64,000 nt of DNA from Mytilus galloprovincialis (Eukaryota > Mollusca > Bivalvia > Mytilida > Mytilidae): the NCBI RefSeq assembly GCF_965363235.1, contig NC_134844.1:74703497-74767496 (forward strand), given 5' to 3'. Positions 22,985 through 35,588 of this stretch are shown one piece after another. Position numbers and translations under genes: made by a program. Position 1 is the stretch's first letter; every line of letters starts with the position of its first letter. A model generated the notes under the pieces. It was not told the DNA's origin. It saw only the letters and a list, made by a program, of their open reading frames with translations, and ran no database searches.

Positions 22985-23737
22985 ATAACACTAGAATAGA
23001 ACCAATGCATAGACAATAACTGTGTAGTGCCTTTAAATATCACCTGTATTTGTACAAGACTAGGAAACAAGGTGTATGCGAGCTTTTAGCGAGCTACTAC
23101 ACCTGTTTCGAGCCGAGTACAAATACAACTGATATTTAAAGACACTACACAGTTATTGTCTTCATCCTGTAATTAATTCTGAATATTTTTTGTGTTTTGA
23201 AAGACACAAAAACTAACATATTTAGCATATATTTTTGATTTGTACTCCCTTGAGGCCCGCGTAGGAATATCAAAATCACACATTACGCTTAAACGGGTTC
23301 GCTAAAAAGAATCTCGAATTGGTCAACAGTAATACATCGCTTAAGGTGAATAATTATCTATTTTAACATAACAACTAATTTCAACAGTAAAAACAAATAA
23401 CAAAACATTGTCAAATTTGAAACAGATGTGTACTAGTTGTCCTACGCTTCAGACTTGGCATTCATTTAACATGCATGCTAAAATTGACATGGTTGATTTT
23501 GTTACACAATCATACACTTTCAAGTTTGAAATCGACAATTGTCATCGTCATTGACATGCAACTGGATGGAGTGGAATACACATTCTGAGGTCACACAGGT
23601 TCAAACATTACTCAGTCCGGCAGTGGGCGGAGATTTAAAGCGATATCTGTATAGTATACAGATACAGCATAGCGATATATGTAGGGCTGTATCTGTATAG
23701 TAGGACACCTAATTGCAGGATACAATTCCTTTAAGCT
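22985..23737 (-). mobile_element. Dispersed 0.8-kb element with terminal hairpin, copy B
   Basis: It is the inverted, shorter counterpart of 1205-2042. The hairpin end is at the left here (about 22998-23163), with 'gtgtagtgcctttaaatatc' mirrored by 'gatatttaaagacactacac' and an inner 'gagcttttagcgagct'. The right end carries 'agatacagc' duplicated around a 'gtatagtatac' palindrome. No coding sequence. Confidence 0.6.
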
Positions 23738-24785
23738 TGTTAAGTTTTTCTAGTTTGTTTAACCTATCAATTTTATTAAAAATAACCATTCACGCTGTTG
23801 ACATGTTTGATATGCAGGTGAATATTTAACTTATTCTTAATTCTTTAAAAAAACAAAAGTTTACTTTTACCTGACTTGCATGGCTTTATTGGCCTTATCA
23901 TGCATGTAATAAATTATATAAGAAGTGCAATATATATATATATATACAACTCGTCTAAACATCAACCCAACAATGTTAGATCTGTAAATTTGCTTTCGCA
24001 AATTTTTGGTTCTTCCCTCGCCGAGATTCGAACTCATGCTACTGTGATATATATCAATCCATATATTTGACAATAAAACGATAAGCTCTGTTAATGGGTC
24101 AAAGATACAGTTTTTATATTAATAAAGTCATATTCAAGAATTATACATTTGTAACCATTTGCTTCCTAAGAGCTTTAAAAGGGGGAAAGAATCCAAACAA
24201 AATACCATTCAGTTTGAGAAATATGATATTTAGAGCTTACATTTATACACCCATATAGATAAACTTGAAACTACAAAAAAGATGAACAAATTTAAACTAA
24301 TTAAAAAAATGCATGATTTTTATACAGGAGCAAGCGTGACTTAACTAAAAGAAATACATGTATCCATATATATTTTGTTGGATGGTAAACTATTTTGCAT
24401 TAATTTCTAGTACGATACCCAAAACTCTGCATCTTTGTGATTTCTCCTATATAATAATCATAAAAGATATGAAGACGCTTAGATGTCTCCAATTGGGTAT
24501 GATAGCAGACATATCGGCGTGTAATATTTAAGTAACATTATCCCGATCATCTTTTGCTCTGTTTGTTTAGTGTAAAGAATTCCTATCGAACCTTGCAGGT
24601 ATATCGGACAAAGAAAATAAAAATCAGTTAGGATCTTGACCATGCTTAATATTGATCATTATCTGATAACAAATGCATATTCAAATCATTAGTCGAAAAC
24701 AAACTGATAATTTGATGTCATGGCAAAAAAACTACGAAAAGACAAACAACGGTTTACAAAAAACAAGATAGAAAACAAAGGACTG
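23738..24785. other. AT-rich spacer with (TA)n
   Basis: A short TA microsatellite lies at about 23929-23945. No exon or named repeat seen. Confidence 0.4.
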
Positions 24786-24905
24786 AGCTACACGACCCTT
24801 ATTTAAACCAGGGATGATTTCAGCTACTTGGAGGTACCAGCAGATCCTGCCTCACAGCTGGCAACCATCGTGGCAAAAAATTAACACCTGTGCTCATGTG
24901 TTGCT
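24786..24905 (+). repeat. Family 3 retroelement tail fragment (diverged)
   Basis: The string of blocks 'cacgaccc...accagggatgattt', 'gctacttggaggtaccagca', 'gatcctgcctcaca', 'caaccatcgtg' follows, with divergence, the order seen at 41800-41890, which lies directly behind the reverse-transcriptase ORF there. I therefore treat it as a decayed copy of that element's 3' tail. Confidence 0.5.
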
Positions 24906-25659
24906 GCGGCCAGATTTTTGTTTTTAAGTGTATACTTGTACAAAACTTAACTGTTTCACCCAATACATGCCTAGATAAAAGAGGGTTAATCTGTTCTGAA
25001 TAAAATCTTTTGAGGTTTCGTTTGATGCTGTCTAAACTGTATTATTTTGGTTATTCTCGAGCTAAAAAGTGCATGCGCGGGAGAGGTGGTGCCACACTTA
25101 GTGAACATCTTAAGTCAATATTTATTACTGAAAACAATATGTCCTAGTTACTGTTAACTATTCATTATTGCTCCTAGTTTTAAATATGTAAGAAAACGTA
25201 AGCGTAGATAGCCGTTTATCTTTTAGAATACATGTACACGTAATATAATACTGAATCAATAAACCATACATGCAATCCTATCATTTACGTTTTTCAACAG
25301 ATGTGTCTGTATTTGCATGTATATTACAGTGACTTGTTTTTATAACAACAAAAGAAGAAAAAAAAGGTATGTCAGTTTTGTTTTCACCTCATCTTCTCTT
25401 AAGTACGAAATAAATATATTGTGTTTTGCATGTTGACTATGTTTTTTTTCTTAGAGGTTTTCCTCCGATTAGAAATAGTGTCAGTGCATATTCTATTTTG
25501 CTTTTGTTCACCATTGATTCTATATTGAATTTTCGTCTAGCATAAATTGATAAAATTTAAACAAATGAAAAAAATGAAACAAAACACTATCAACTGAACT
25601 TATAGGTCTTTTTTTGACATTTCTTATGTGACTAATTTGTGTTTGTTGTAGTAGCAAAC
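24906..25659. other. Upstream region of the C4-like gene
   Basis: AT-rich and without a recognisable exon. A pyrimidine-rich tract ending TTGTTGTAG at about 25651 could be the acceptor of a 5'-untranslated exon boundary just before the ATG at 25660. I see no convincing TATA element. Confidence 0.3.
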
Positions 25660-28600
25660 ATGTTTTTGTCATATTTGGCAGTTGGTATAACAACAAGTAT
25701 GGTGCTTGTTCAATGTCGTAATTGTAAAGATTATGACCTATCGGCATTTGACCAGTCTTTTCTTATGAAGCACTACATTCGTACCTCTAGAAATGAGGAA
25801 GGCCTTTCAAAAGGAAAAGCGGTTGCCTCAGGTATGAATATTTTAGCATGTACAAAACAACAAAACAAAACAAAATAATAAATTAAGCTCAAAGTTGGAA
25901 AAACTGTGTTATTCTCAAATACTAAGGCTTGTTTACCTCAGGAATATATTACCTTACCTGTATTTGGTTAAACTTTTAGGAATATTTGATCCTCAACGCT
26001 CTTCATTTAGTTCTTATTTGGCATTTTAACATTTTCTGTTTAATTCGAGCGTCACTGATAAGTCTTTAGTAGACGGAACGTGCGTCTGACGTAAATATAG
26101 AATTGCAATCCTGCATGGTATCTATGATTAGTTTATCTATACAAAAAAAATACATTTCTTAATAAAAAAAAAAACAAAAAAAAACATTAAATTCATGAAA
26201 AATTCAAGAAGGAATCAATTAAGAAAAAACGTTATTTGGTAAGATACAACTTCAGTATACCAATCTTTATAAAGTGCGAGTCAATTTGTTGTACAGGTAT
26301 ACACATCAGGACACATAAACCGCAGAACAGAACGACATTGAATGTGTTGACAATATGAGGGGTTCATTCTAAGGATGTATCACCTGCCATTAGTATGAAA
26401 TAAAAAAAATATCATGATAGGGGACTGGAAACAAGCTGTATATTTGCACAAAAGAAGACTTCTTGTGTATTTTTAAGATTTTGAGATCAGGTACAATGTC
26501 TTTCGGGAATTCATATATACATGATCCGGATCATATGAGTTTTTGACCATACTTGAATGTTCATGACCATAGTACAAACATTCTTACGTGTTAATTTTTG
26601 ATTCTCCGTACAATTGTGCGAAATGTAGCGACCTATTAAAATAACCTCGGGAAATATCTAACTGAATTATTAAATAAGAAGCCAACTACTAAACTAACAG
26701 GAATATTTTTTATCAAACCCTTTTTCCGATTTTTTAAATTTGTTTAAGCTATTTTAATGTAACAAAAGTTCTTTTATGATTCAAATAGTTTTTAGTTATT
26801 CGATGTGTTGCTGCTCCTATTCATACGGTTTTACAAAAACATAGAAATCAGACAAAAAGGAAAACGGTCACAACATTTAAATAAAGAAAAATGAGAGGTA
26901 ATTTTAACACTAAGAAATAAGAAAAAAGTCCTATGCTCTAAAATGCAAATGTTTCACTGGCGGTCGGATGGGTCAACTGTATGAAACGCTTTAAATTATT
27001 TCTAGCAAATTCACGATAATATCGAGATACACCAAGAAAGTAAAACGCTCTAAGGTCATTCTACTGCATGCAAGATGAATAAAGGCAACAGTAGTATACC
27101 GCTGTGTACAAGTCATATATCGATTGAGAGAAAACAAATCTTGGGTTCAAACTAAAATTGAGGGATAAAAAACCTAATATGGTCATATGGGTCTATACAT
27201 ATGGTCATGGCCATACGCGTATGGTCAAAATACTCAAATGGTCCAGAGCATATAAATATAATTTCAAATGGTGATATTCATTTTAAGGTTAAACAGATTA
27301 CAAAAAAATCATTGTGTTACTGCCTTTTACCTAGGTGTGACATATGCAAGGTGGGGAAGGAAAGAATGTCCAACAGGAGTTGAAATGGTTTATACAGGTA
27401 ATAAACAGAATATGTATATATCTTAACAGTTTTGAGGTTTTATTTTGTGATAAAACAAGTAAAATTGCATACTGATACAGATACACCAAACATATAAGTT
27501 ATTGTCACCCTGATGCTCTGACGATAGATAAAATGGATACCTTCTTTTTAATACCATACATTTGTCTGTCAGTTCTAATATTGCCTTTGCACTGTGAGAA
27601 TCAACATTTCTAGAGCAAAAGTTTTGATCTCTTATATATAACTAAATGAAGTATTTTTTTGCAGAACGACAAGTATTTTTTTGGAAAAATCAAGTTGGAA
27701 GTGTCAATCAAATTTTTTCAAGGTATAACATCTGCGGTTTATTAACTTGAAATACAAAAACAACGTCGTTCACGCACTTGTTTTTTTTAATTCATCGCTA
27801 CGAAAAGGGGCATTATGTGAGAAGGATTTTTAGAGTGCAAACCTTTAAAATAAACCAGATCTATCAAATCAAGGTGTAGGATTTTGAGAATCTATTTTTT
27901 AGATCAGGTTATGCATATTTTAAGGTGTCGGTTAATACGTCTCGAGAAGCCAGGATTACCCGATAGAAGAGCCACCCACGGACAGTTTTCGCTTGATCAA
28001 TCGTTTCACTACTCGCTGTGTTATACGTCAATAAAAATCTAAAATAATTAGTTTTAACTGGCAGAATTCTGTCTACAGTAGATCCGTCTAAACTCCTAAG
28101 GCTAAACAACTTATGTCCGAAATTGTTTTAATTTTAAAAGCGAAAGACTGTTCTCCTTATAGTTAATGGTATATGTAAATGTTCATAATGTGTGTCAACA
28201 GTAACTTTATCTTTTTTGTATTTCAGGACAAGCTGGTGGTAACCAATATTCACACAAAGGAGGAGGGGTTAACTTTTTGTGTCTACCAAACAACCCCGAT
28301 AACGGAGAACACTTTCCAGATGAAACTAACCAGATATTTGGTGCCGAATACGAGCTTGCTTCCTCAAAGTTTCCATCAGGAATGAAAAACATAAAAACTT
28401 TACACAATAAAGAGGTGCCATGTACTATTTGCTACCAAAGAAAAAGATCAACTGTTCTAATGATACCAGGTAAAGGTCCAGTACAACCCCTTTTTGGTCC
28501 AACAATATAGCAGTTTTACAAAATTGTTAATATGTATACTCTTAGCTATGTATGTTTATTGGAATGAAGAATACAACCGTTACATACATATGGGCCGGGT

Positions 28601-30947
28601 TTTTTTTCCAATACAATGCACATGTATCGAGTACTTGCATCATTAAGTCATGCTAAATCTTTTAGTATTTTAATTAATTTTAGACAGTATTCGTCTGAAA
28701 TGGAAGTGGTGGCATTTGTGTTCATTTCAAGTATTTAAATAAAAGTTTTATTTGATGATAATATATACCATATATTTGGATGGAGAGTTGTCTCATTGGC
28801 ACTCACACCACATCTTCCTATATCCATGTATAAATGTTGACTTTAAACACGGATGCGGCCACTTACATTTTTGACAAAAGTTATCTGGGAAGTGACATAT
28901 TATGGCACATTTGACAGATTGTGCAAATGTAAGCATACATTTGAGCGTCTTGAAATAAAGGCAACAGTAGTATAACGCTGTTCAAAATTCATAAATCGAT
29001 AGAGAAAAAATCAATTCCGGGTTACAAACTTAACTGAGGGAGACGCATCAAATATAAGGGTACTATGACCATGATGACACATCAGAGACACAACACCGAA
29101 ATGTAACACAAACAGAAACGAACTATTATTTAACAATTGCCACGTTCCTGACTTGGTACAGGGCATTTTATGAGAAAATGTTGGGTTGAACCTGGTTTGT
29201 GGCATGCCAAACCTCCCTTTTTCATGGCAATGATTATTATAACATGGTAATGACAACATTACACGACAGGGTTACAATAAATAAACAGATACATGGGAGA
29301 AAATATAGGACAGAGAAACACACACATAATAGCCATCCAAAGGTAACAGGTTAAAAAATATATTTATACACCAGACGCGCGCTACGTCCACACAACACTA
29401 TGCTTAGATGTAAACAGTTTAAAGCAATAACAACTATTAAGTTGAAGATCGCCGAGGACCAAAAGTTCAAAAACAGTGTGAGGCCAGGGTTATCTGCCTG
29501 GGACAAAAACATCATTATTATGAAGAATGATACATAGTTTTGCAAACATTAAATTTTATAAAATGACTATATAATAGATATATATGAGTAAACTGAAGTG
29601 GCGACTAGCTATAGAATAAAAGAAAACAATATATTACAAAATCAGAGCCCTGTTAGCCATAGTCAATATAAAGCCCAAAGTGACGTCACACATAAATTTC
29701 TAAAACTTGTTCAGAAAATTAAGAGAATTTGGTTAAAATTCAAGATAAGATTTGTATGACTCATCTAACTTATATTTATAACAGGGAAAATTATATTACT
29801 AATAAATATTAAATTGAAGCAGTAATTAGATAATTATTGTATTATCTGGCTTTGTGGTTGTTTTCTGATCAAACTGCAAACCAAATATATAGTGTAAATT
29901 TCGTTTATCCAAAATTACATCTACCAATTGAACTGGTTGAGTAGTCATCCCCCAATACATCACAATAATACAACAGAAAGAAAACGATTTACAACTACAA
30001 ATGTTAAAATATTTGAAAAAATCCAATGACAACAACGTACACAACATCAAAACTCAACATTTTAAATGACTAAATCAGTTGAAATCTTTAGCATAAACTA
30101 ATTAAACGACTGAAGTGTCTCATATCTTTCGTCAGATGGATCTGATTTTTAAGACAACAATCTGTTCTTACTGAACCAACCCCTTAATTTATCTTGTGGT
30201 ATTGTTGACAAAAAGCATTAATAATGTTGGTTTGATGATTAAAGCAAATGTTTCCAATATAATCAGATCTTCTTCATTTCTTGATTCGTGAATATAAAAA
30301 ATGGATTAGATATTTTTGTATTGTAAACTTTCACTTTTTATGAAAACAAGAAAACAGCAGGATCTAAATACTAAAGAGTAAAGTTTAAATTTCGCTATTC
30401 TAATGTGTGCAGCTGTCATCAATATTTGGTTTTCCGTTATAGAACACATTTGTAATAAAGGATAATGACTTGCTCCCTATTCCCAAAGCGACAATCCCGT
30501 TTTTATGTCATCGATTGTGACATCTTTTATTCAATTAGCAGAATCTTCCTTCTATGAGCAACTTGACGGAAACTACCATTAAAAAGAACAACAATTAACA
30601 GCAGTTAATATGGGAGTTGATGGTACTAAATACTTTAAGAATGTTAAGTCTGCGTGATCTTTTAATTTTTCGTGTACTCATGGTTTGTGATTTTTTTCGA
30701 TCTTTTAGGGAGGAAAACCTGCTACAAAGGCTGGACATTCGAGTACAAAGGATATATCATGTCAGATCATAAAGATTACAGCAGCAAAGAATTTGTATGT
30801 GTTGACAAAGATGCAGAGGCTGTTGACAATAAATCTAGCAATGAAGATGGAGCCTTATTTTATGGAATCAGAACCAAATGTGGCAGTTTGAGGTGTCCAC
30901 CATACAAAGATGCTACAGATGTGCGATGCGTTGTTTGTACAAAATAA
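25660..30947 (+). CDS. Short-chain collagen C4-like secreted protein, 4 exons
   Basis: The exons are 25660-25831, 27335-27397, 28227-28469 and 30709-30947; all three introns are phase 1 with GT/AG borders, and the 717-nt joined frame is open (238 residues). Residues 1-19 are hydrophobic (signal peptide), followed by a CRNC motif and a charged linker to about residue 57. From residue 58 the protein matches the C-terminal domain of invertebrate 'short-chain collagen C4-like' proteins: GVTYARWGRKECPTGVEMVY, a GGNQYSHKGGGVNFLCLP block, GAEYEL, VPCTICYQRKRSTVLMIPG, then CYKGWTFEYKGYIMS, EFVCVD, CGSLRCPPY and a final CVVC. Cysteines are even and paired, as expected of an extracellular disulfide-bonded domain. 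There are no Gly-X-Y repeats, so the collagen name is inherited from the family only. The biological role is not established; extracellular matrix or mucus is a guess. An upstream ATG-containing exon is not excluded. Confidence 0.82.
25917..26133 (+). repeat. SINE-like repeat, family 1, in intron 1 of the C4-like gene
   Basis: It starts 'aatactaaggcttgtttacc', continues with 'gagcgtcactgataagtct' and 'gtgcgtctgacgtaa', and ends 'ggtatctatgattagt'. It is inserted only about 85 bp after the exon 1 donor. Confidence 0.65.
26512..27243. repeat. Possible TIR element in intron 1 of the C4-like gene
   Basis: The left end has 'catatgagtttttgaccata' and 'catgaccata'; the right end has, inverted, 'tatggtcaaaatactcaaat' and 'tatggtcatgg'. 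The ends are degenerate and also internally palindromic ('tatggtcatggccata'). The right part includes a family 5 piece, 'aaaggcaacagtagtatacc', at about 27080. The borders are uncertain. Confidence 0.35.
28770..28835 (-). repeat. Family 4 fragment ('gagagttgtctcattgg')
   Basis: This fragment of a very common dispersed motif reads 'atggagagttgtctcattgg...caccacatcttcc'. Related copies lie at 35265-35588, 53276-53600, 58262-58314 and 63632-63690. Confidence 0.6.
28955..29260 (+). repeat. Dispersed repeat, family 5, in intron 3 of the C4-like gene
   Basis: It starts 'aataaaggcaacagtagtat', continues 'aacgctgttcaaaattcata', and ends around 'gttcctgacttggtacaggg' and 'gttgaacctggtttgtgg'. The first part recurs at about 27078-27175 and the last part at 62885-62995, which shows that both belong to one dispersed unit of at least 300 bp. 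Confidence 0.6.
29360..29530 (-). repeat. SINE-like repeat, family 1 (- copy)
   Basis: Reverse-strand blocks 'caccagacgcgcg' and 'ttgaagatcgccgaggacca' correspond to the 'cgcgcgtctgg' and 'tggtcctcaatgctcttcaa' blocks of 2084-2292. Confidence 0.55.
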
Positions 30948-31950
30948 AACCTTTTGTTAAATAAATCAAAGAAACTTTTTGCTATTTTTTTAATTTTCAT
31001 AATACTTCAAACCTTACTGTCAGATTCGGAATTGGTTGCATTACTCAAACTATATATCGAGCCGTTTTGTTTAAATATAGAACAGCCCTATAGTGTATTT
31101 TGTATAGTCCGTCTGTCCATTTACATATTTTTTTTGGTCAACTCTACACTGCAAAGATAATATGATTGAATCAATGATATTTTTTTGTTTTACAAACGTT
31201 AATCATTTCATTTAGATGTATTGTCGTTCCGTTGTCACGGAATAAAAGTTCCTTCATAATATAAGTTCCAAATGGAAACAATATTATGGAATATTATTTC
31301 CACTGGAATAATTATTACAGTAAATGTTCCTAACAGAATAAATGGTACGGAATATTTGTTCAAACAGGAACAGATATTATGACCTTGTTTATAACAAAGT
31401 TTCCATTCTGTTAGGTGGAACAAATATACGTTGACACCTGAACTTTGGAAACTCTATTTTTTTTTACATTTTGTAAGATTTGTTTTAGTTGATATGATCA
31501 TTAACATAGTACAAAATATAATTTTATTTCTTGGATAGTATTTTGGTTTCACAAGATGTTGAGTGATATTCGGTATGTGATATCAAATTTTCATAACGCT
31601 ATTTAAACCAAACACTCGTTTATAGTTTATCTTTATTGTATGTTTTAACTACGCCTACGCAGCCGTAAACAAATTAGAGATAAAGACGAAAGGTTTAAAC
31701 ATACATGAGGATTTTTGATCACCAAGAGTAATTTGAGATAAAGGTGACAGTTCAATGTATTTTGCTTATTTGAAAATTGAAGAAATGGTAACAGATATCG
31801 ACAAAATATTTTTACTTAAATGCCACTGGCGACAATTCATGTCTGGAAAATGTTGGTCCTAATAAAACAATAACATTTCAATGGAATGTAAATATAATAT
31901 GGTTATATACGTTTTGTAATTCCCAAACCATAGAGTATACATACCTTATG
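30948..31950. other. 3' flank of the C4-like gene and spacer
   Basis: An AATAAA lies at 30960, 13 nt after the stop, and may serve as the poly(A) signal. At 31225-31430 the sequence is full of 'ggaat/ttcc' phrases that pair with each other (for example 'gttccaaatggaaac'), a low-order repetitive patch. No other gene seen. Confidence 0.4.
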
Positions 31951-33710
31951 TCTTTTCATATGAGGTCCTTTCTTACTGATTTCCCGATGCGAACAAAGCA
32001 ATAGACAATTTATATGTTGTATTGACCATTGACATAATGACGGGGGGATATTGGAATCAGAAACAACCATACATGTTTTTCAAGTTTGGTATCACCAGCC
32101 CAGTAGCCAGGACTTCGGTACTGCCTTGAAAATACATTTTTTTTTTGTGTTTTTAAAATAAGCTGTTACAAAATTCTAGAAATTATTATAAATTAAGGAA
32201 TGTATCTCCCTTATGCAAAGCTCTGATTCCTATCCAGGATTTGGCTATACTTTTTAGACCTTTTGGATTATAGCTCTTCATCTTTAATATACATTGTTAT
32301 CTTTGGATTTCAAATATTTTAGCCACGAGCATCACTGAAGAGACATGTATTGTGGAAATGCGTATAATCTGGTGCAAGACAATTGGTACCGTTAATTTCA
32401 TTATCTTTCATATGTTGGTCCGAGAAGTTGTTTAACTTTGAAGATATTTTTTTAACCGGTTCGAGTTGTTTTTATCAGATATGCCTTTGGCTCAAGTTGA
32501 TCTTATTGCAAAGGAGAAATTCAGAAACATCCTAGCTCTTTTGCATTGTATCATTTCACTAAACTATATGAATGGGTTAGCATTCAAATATTTTAAATAT
32601 AACGATTTAATAAGCGCACACATTGTTGGCTTGTTTTTCATCAGATACTAACGAATAGATCCCTTTTGTCTTTTCATATGAGGTGCTTTCGTGTCGATGT
32701 CCCGATGCGAACAAAACAATAGACAATTAATTACATAATAGTTCTTGAAAAACTGGTCATTATCGTGATATATGGACTGCCCACAGGACTGTGGTATTGC
32801 ATAAGATAGTGATAATGACCAGTTTTTTCAGGAACTATTATGTGTATTTCATTCAAAATGCCTACAGCGAACTCGAGTAGTTGTACGATTTCTATTGCAA
32901 AGTGTGAAGACCAGTCGTAGTAATACTGTCATTCATTTTAGTGCATTTTTTTCAGTATATAAATACTTAATCACGTTATCTTTAATTTTAAACATGCAGT
33001 TAACGAAAACATATAATAATCAATTCAACAACTTAAATAGAATATTAGAAATAGGAACATGTTTTATAAAATGTACATATCTCTGAACAGAGAAACCACG
33101 CCCCACTGGTCATTAACAGAGTGTTTATGCCCCAGCGATCATTTTCAGACGGAAACCACCCAAACGGTCATTATCAGACGGAAACAACGCTCCCCCCCCC
33201 GTCATTATCATGTAAAAGTTCGTTAACGACCGGTTTTCGGGTCCATTTTTTTCTGTTAATGACCGATGGAACTTATTACTGAAGAATAATAAATGACATG
33301 TGACCCATTTTAATCCAATAAGAGAATCTTATTCTCAACCGATATGAAATAATATGTTGTATTGACCATTGACAAAAAAGACGGGGGAATATTAGACTCA
33401 AAAACATCCATACATGTGGATTGAAAACTGGTCTTTCATGTTAGATTAATTTGTCTTTTACATGTTGGTCCGAGGAATCTTATAACTTTGACATTATTTT
33501 TTTAACCGGTTCGAGTTGTTTTTATCAAATATGCCTTTGGCTCAAGTTGATTTTATTGCAAATGAGAAGTTCAGAAATATCCTAAGCCCTTTGACATTGT
33601 ATCATTATACTTAATATCTGAATGCGTTAGCATTCAAATATTATAAACATAAGGATTTAATAAGCGCCCACAATTTAGGCTTGTTTTTCATCAGATACAC
33701 TCGAATAGAT
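31951..33710 (+). repeat. Tandem duplication, ~0.7-kb unit, each copy interrupted
   Basis: Copy 1 (31951-32652) and copy 2 (32669-33710) share 'tcttttcatatgaggt', 'cccgatgcgaacaaa.caat', 'gttgtattgaccattgac', 'ttggtccgag', 'ttaaccggttcgagttgttt', 'tatgcctttggctcaagttg' and 'tttttcatcagatac'. Copy 1 has an extra ~330 bp (about 32080-32410, SINE-like family 1 debris) where copy 2 has about 40 bp. Copy 2 has an extra ~630 bp (about 32714-33346, starting with a hairpin) where copy 1 has none. Each copy thus serves as the empty site for the other. Confidence 0.75.
32733..32843. repeat. Hairpin inside copy 2 of the duplication
   Basis: The arm 'acataatagttcttgaaaaa' with 'ctggtcattatc' is mirrored by 'gataatgaccag' and 'ttttttcaggaactattatgt'. 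'gtcattatcagacggaaac' phrases then follow in several diverged copies up to about 33260. Confidence 0.65.
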
Positions 33711-33715
33711 TGAAA

Positions 33716-34982
33716 AGAAAAAAATATAATAAAAGTTTGAGAGCTTTGAAATAAGCTATACAGAACAGCAATAGCAGTCTAAGATAATCTGTGTCGGAAA
33801 AGGTTGCAAAAAGTCAACAACAAAAAAACAGTATCGAAAAGACTGGCCACAATATGAAAATTGATTGTAGGAAACTTATGTCCAAAATCAACTGTGTCGA
33901 CTCCTTTGTGTTTTGTTTTTAAACATGTATGACATCTTCTTGCGTAGTCTGGTTGAATTTCTATATCATGCATTTTAGTAAGGTATTTGATTATGTTATC
34001 GGACAGAGTTATAGGTTAAAACGAACTAAAATTTTGTAAAAGAGTATTTTCAACTCCTTCTCCGAATTGTAACTGTTACAGTGTCTGTGTTACTGTTTGA
34101 AACAAAATATTGGATCAGGCTATGTCACGACGTCATATGAAAAGACAATGATATATATTACAGATATCTTATAAAAATGAAATCATATAAGATATCTTAA
34201 ATATTAAAGGAGATGTCTTACAAATTTATATATTATATAAAATACTTTATCTTATATATTTTATGAAACATCTTGAAATTCGAATAAATAGTAAAACGGC
34301 TTTTCATACATCTATGTACAAGCCACTTGCAAAACTTTAAAGAAATAATTTGCCATAATTCAAGACACGCCTTGGATTTCGTGGCTTCATTCAGCTTTAA
34401 GTAAAACCTGTATTTCACTTTGGCCTTTTTTGTACGCCACTTTTTTTGTAGGCTGGTGTATATCAGGGCATTTAAATCAGGCATTTAAATGGTATCCTTT
34501 CCAAGATTATCTCCACTATTGTTGTATATAATTTTAATCGTAGTTTTAAAACAATGATATTTAGATTAGAATATTTCTCCTTGTAATTAATTCGCCTCCA
34601 AAAAAACGAGCAAGGTGTGTCCTGACATAAGTGTTCATGCACTCATATACTCTAAGGATGATTGAGGCCAAGTTTTGTTTAATATGGCCAGAGAAAAAGA
34701 TTTGTGTTAAAGTAAACGGACGACGACTACGGACGACAACAACGGACGACTAATCCTAAGTGACGAGAACAGCTCACTTGGCCCTATTGGGTGTGTAAAG
34801 GGTCAGTATGGATAATATACTGGGATATTTTTCTTGTTCCTCAGACCTGTATTTTTATCTTATCTTATAATTGCAAATCAAAGTATGCAGCTTAAGATGT
34901 TTGGCATGATGTTATAAATCATTTCGAACTTTAAACAAAAAAGCGTATTCATCTTAATTATAAAAAGTGATGTTCACAGCGC
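33716..34982. other. Spacer before the giant element
   Basis: No exon is supported. At 34140-34200 there is an imperfect palindrome, 'agatatctta...taagatatct'. At 34645-34797 lies a fragment ending in 'ggacgac' repeats and 'gagaacagctcacttggccc', resembling the right end of the 39780-40527 element. Confidence 0.4.
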
Positions 34983-34991
34983 TAAATATCT
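34983..34991 (+). other. Left target-site duplication of the giant element
   Basis: TAAATATCT directly precedes the inverted end ACCGGGCTGAAG. The same nine bases in the same orientation follow the other end at 54584-54592. The next base outward is C on both sides, so the duplication is nine bases. Confidence 0.85.
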
Positions 34992-35588
34992 ACCGGGCTG
35001 AAGTACGTCCATTATTCATAGTTCATTATTCATTATTCAATAATGAATAATGAAATAGTTCATTATTCACTATTCAATATTGAAAAATGAATAATGAATA
35101 ATGAAATGGTTTATTTTTCATTATTCAAATTGAAGCGGTGAATAGTGAAAAAAATATTAAAAAAAATTTGAACGTGACACTATAGCTATATTTTGATTCG
35201 CAATGACCATATTAAAGAGGGTTTGCGGACGACCTAAATGCCACAATATGCATAAAAATGAGGAAATATAAAAAAAGAAGATGTGGTATTATTGTCAATG
35301 AGACAAACATCCACAAAAGACCAAAATGACACAGACATGTACATCAACAACTATAATCCACCGTACAGCCTACAACAATGAGCAAAGCCAATACCGCATA
35401 GTCAGCTATAAAAGGCCCCAATAAGACAATGTAAAACAATTTAAACAAGACAACTAACGGCCTTATTTATTTTTAAAAATGAACGAAAAACAAATATGTT
35501 ACACATAGACAAACGACAACCACTAAATTATAGACTCCTGACTTGGGACAGACACATACATAAATAATTCGACGGGGATAAACATGTT
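34992..35588. repeat. Outer left inverted arm with SINE-like insert
   Basis: The first 110 bp is a nest of inverted 'ttcattattc' / 'gaataatgaa' repeats able to fold on itself. From about 35265 a family 4 unit ('agaagatgtggtattattgt...gacaaacatcc', 'accgtacagcc', 'ccgcatagtcagc', 'gactcctgacttgggacaga') extends to the first satellite copy. The mirror image lies at 53276-54583. Confidence 0.8.

Noticed and set aside
23867..24073. Overlapping frames on both strands around the (TA)n
   Set aside because: A by-product of the microsatellite, with no domain.
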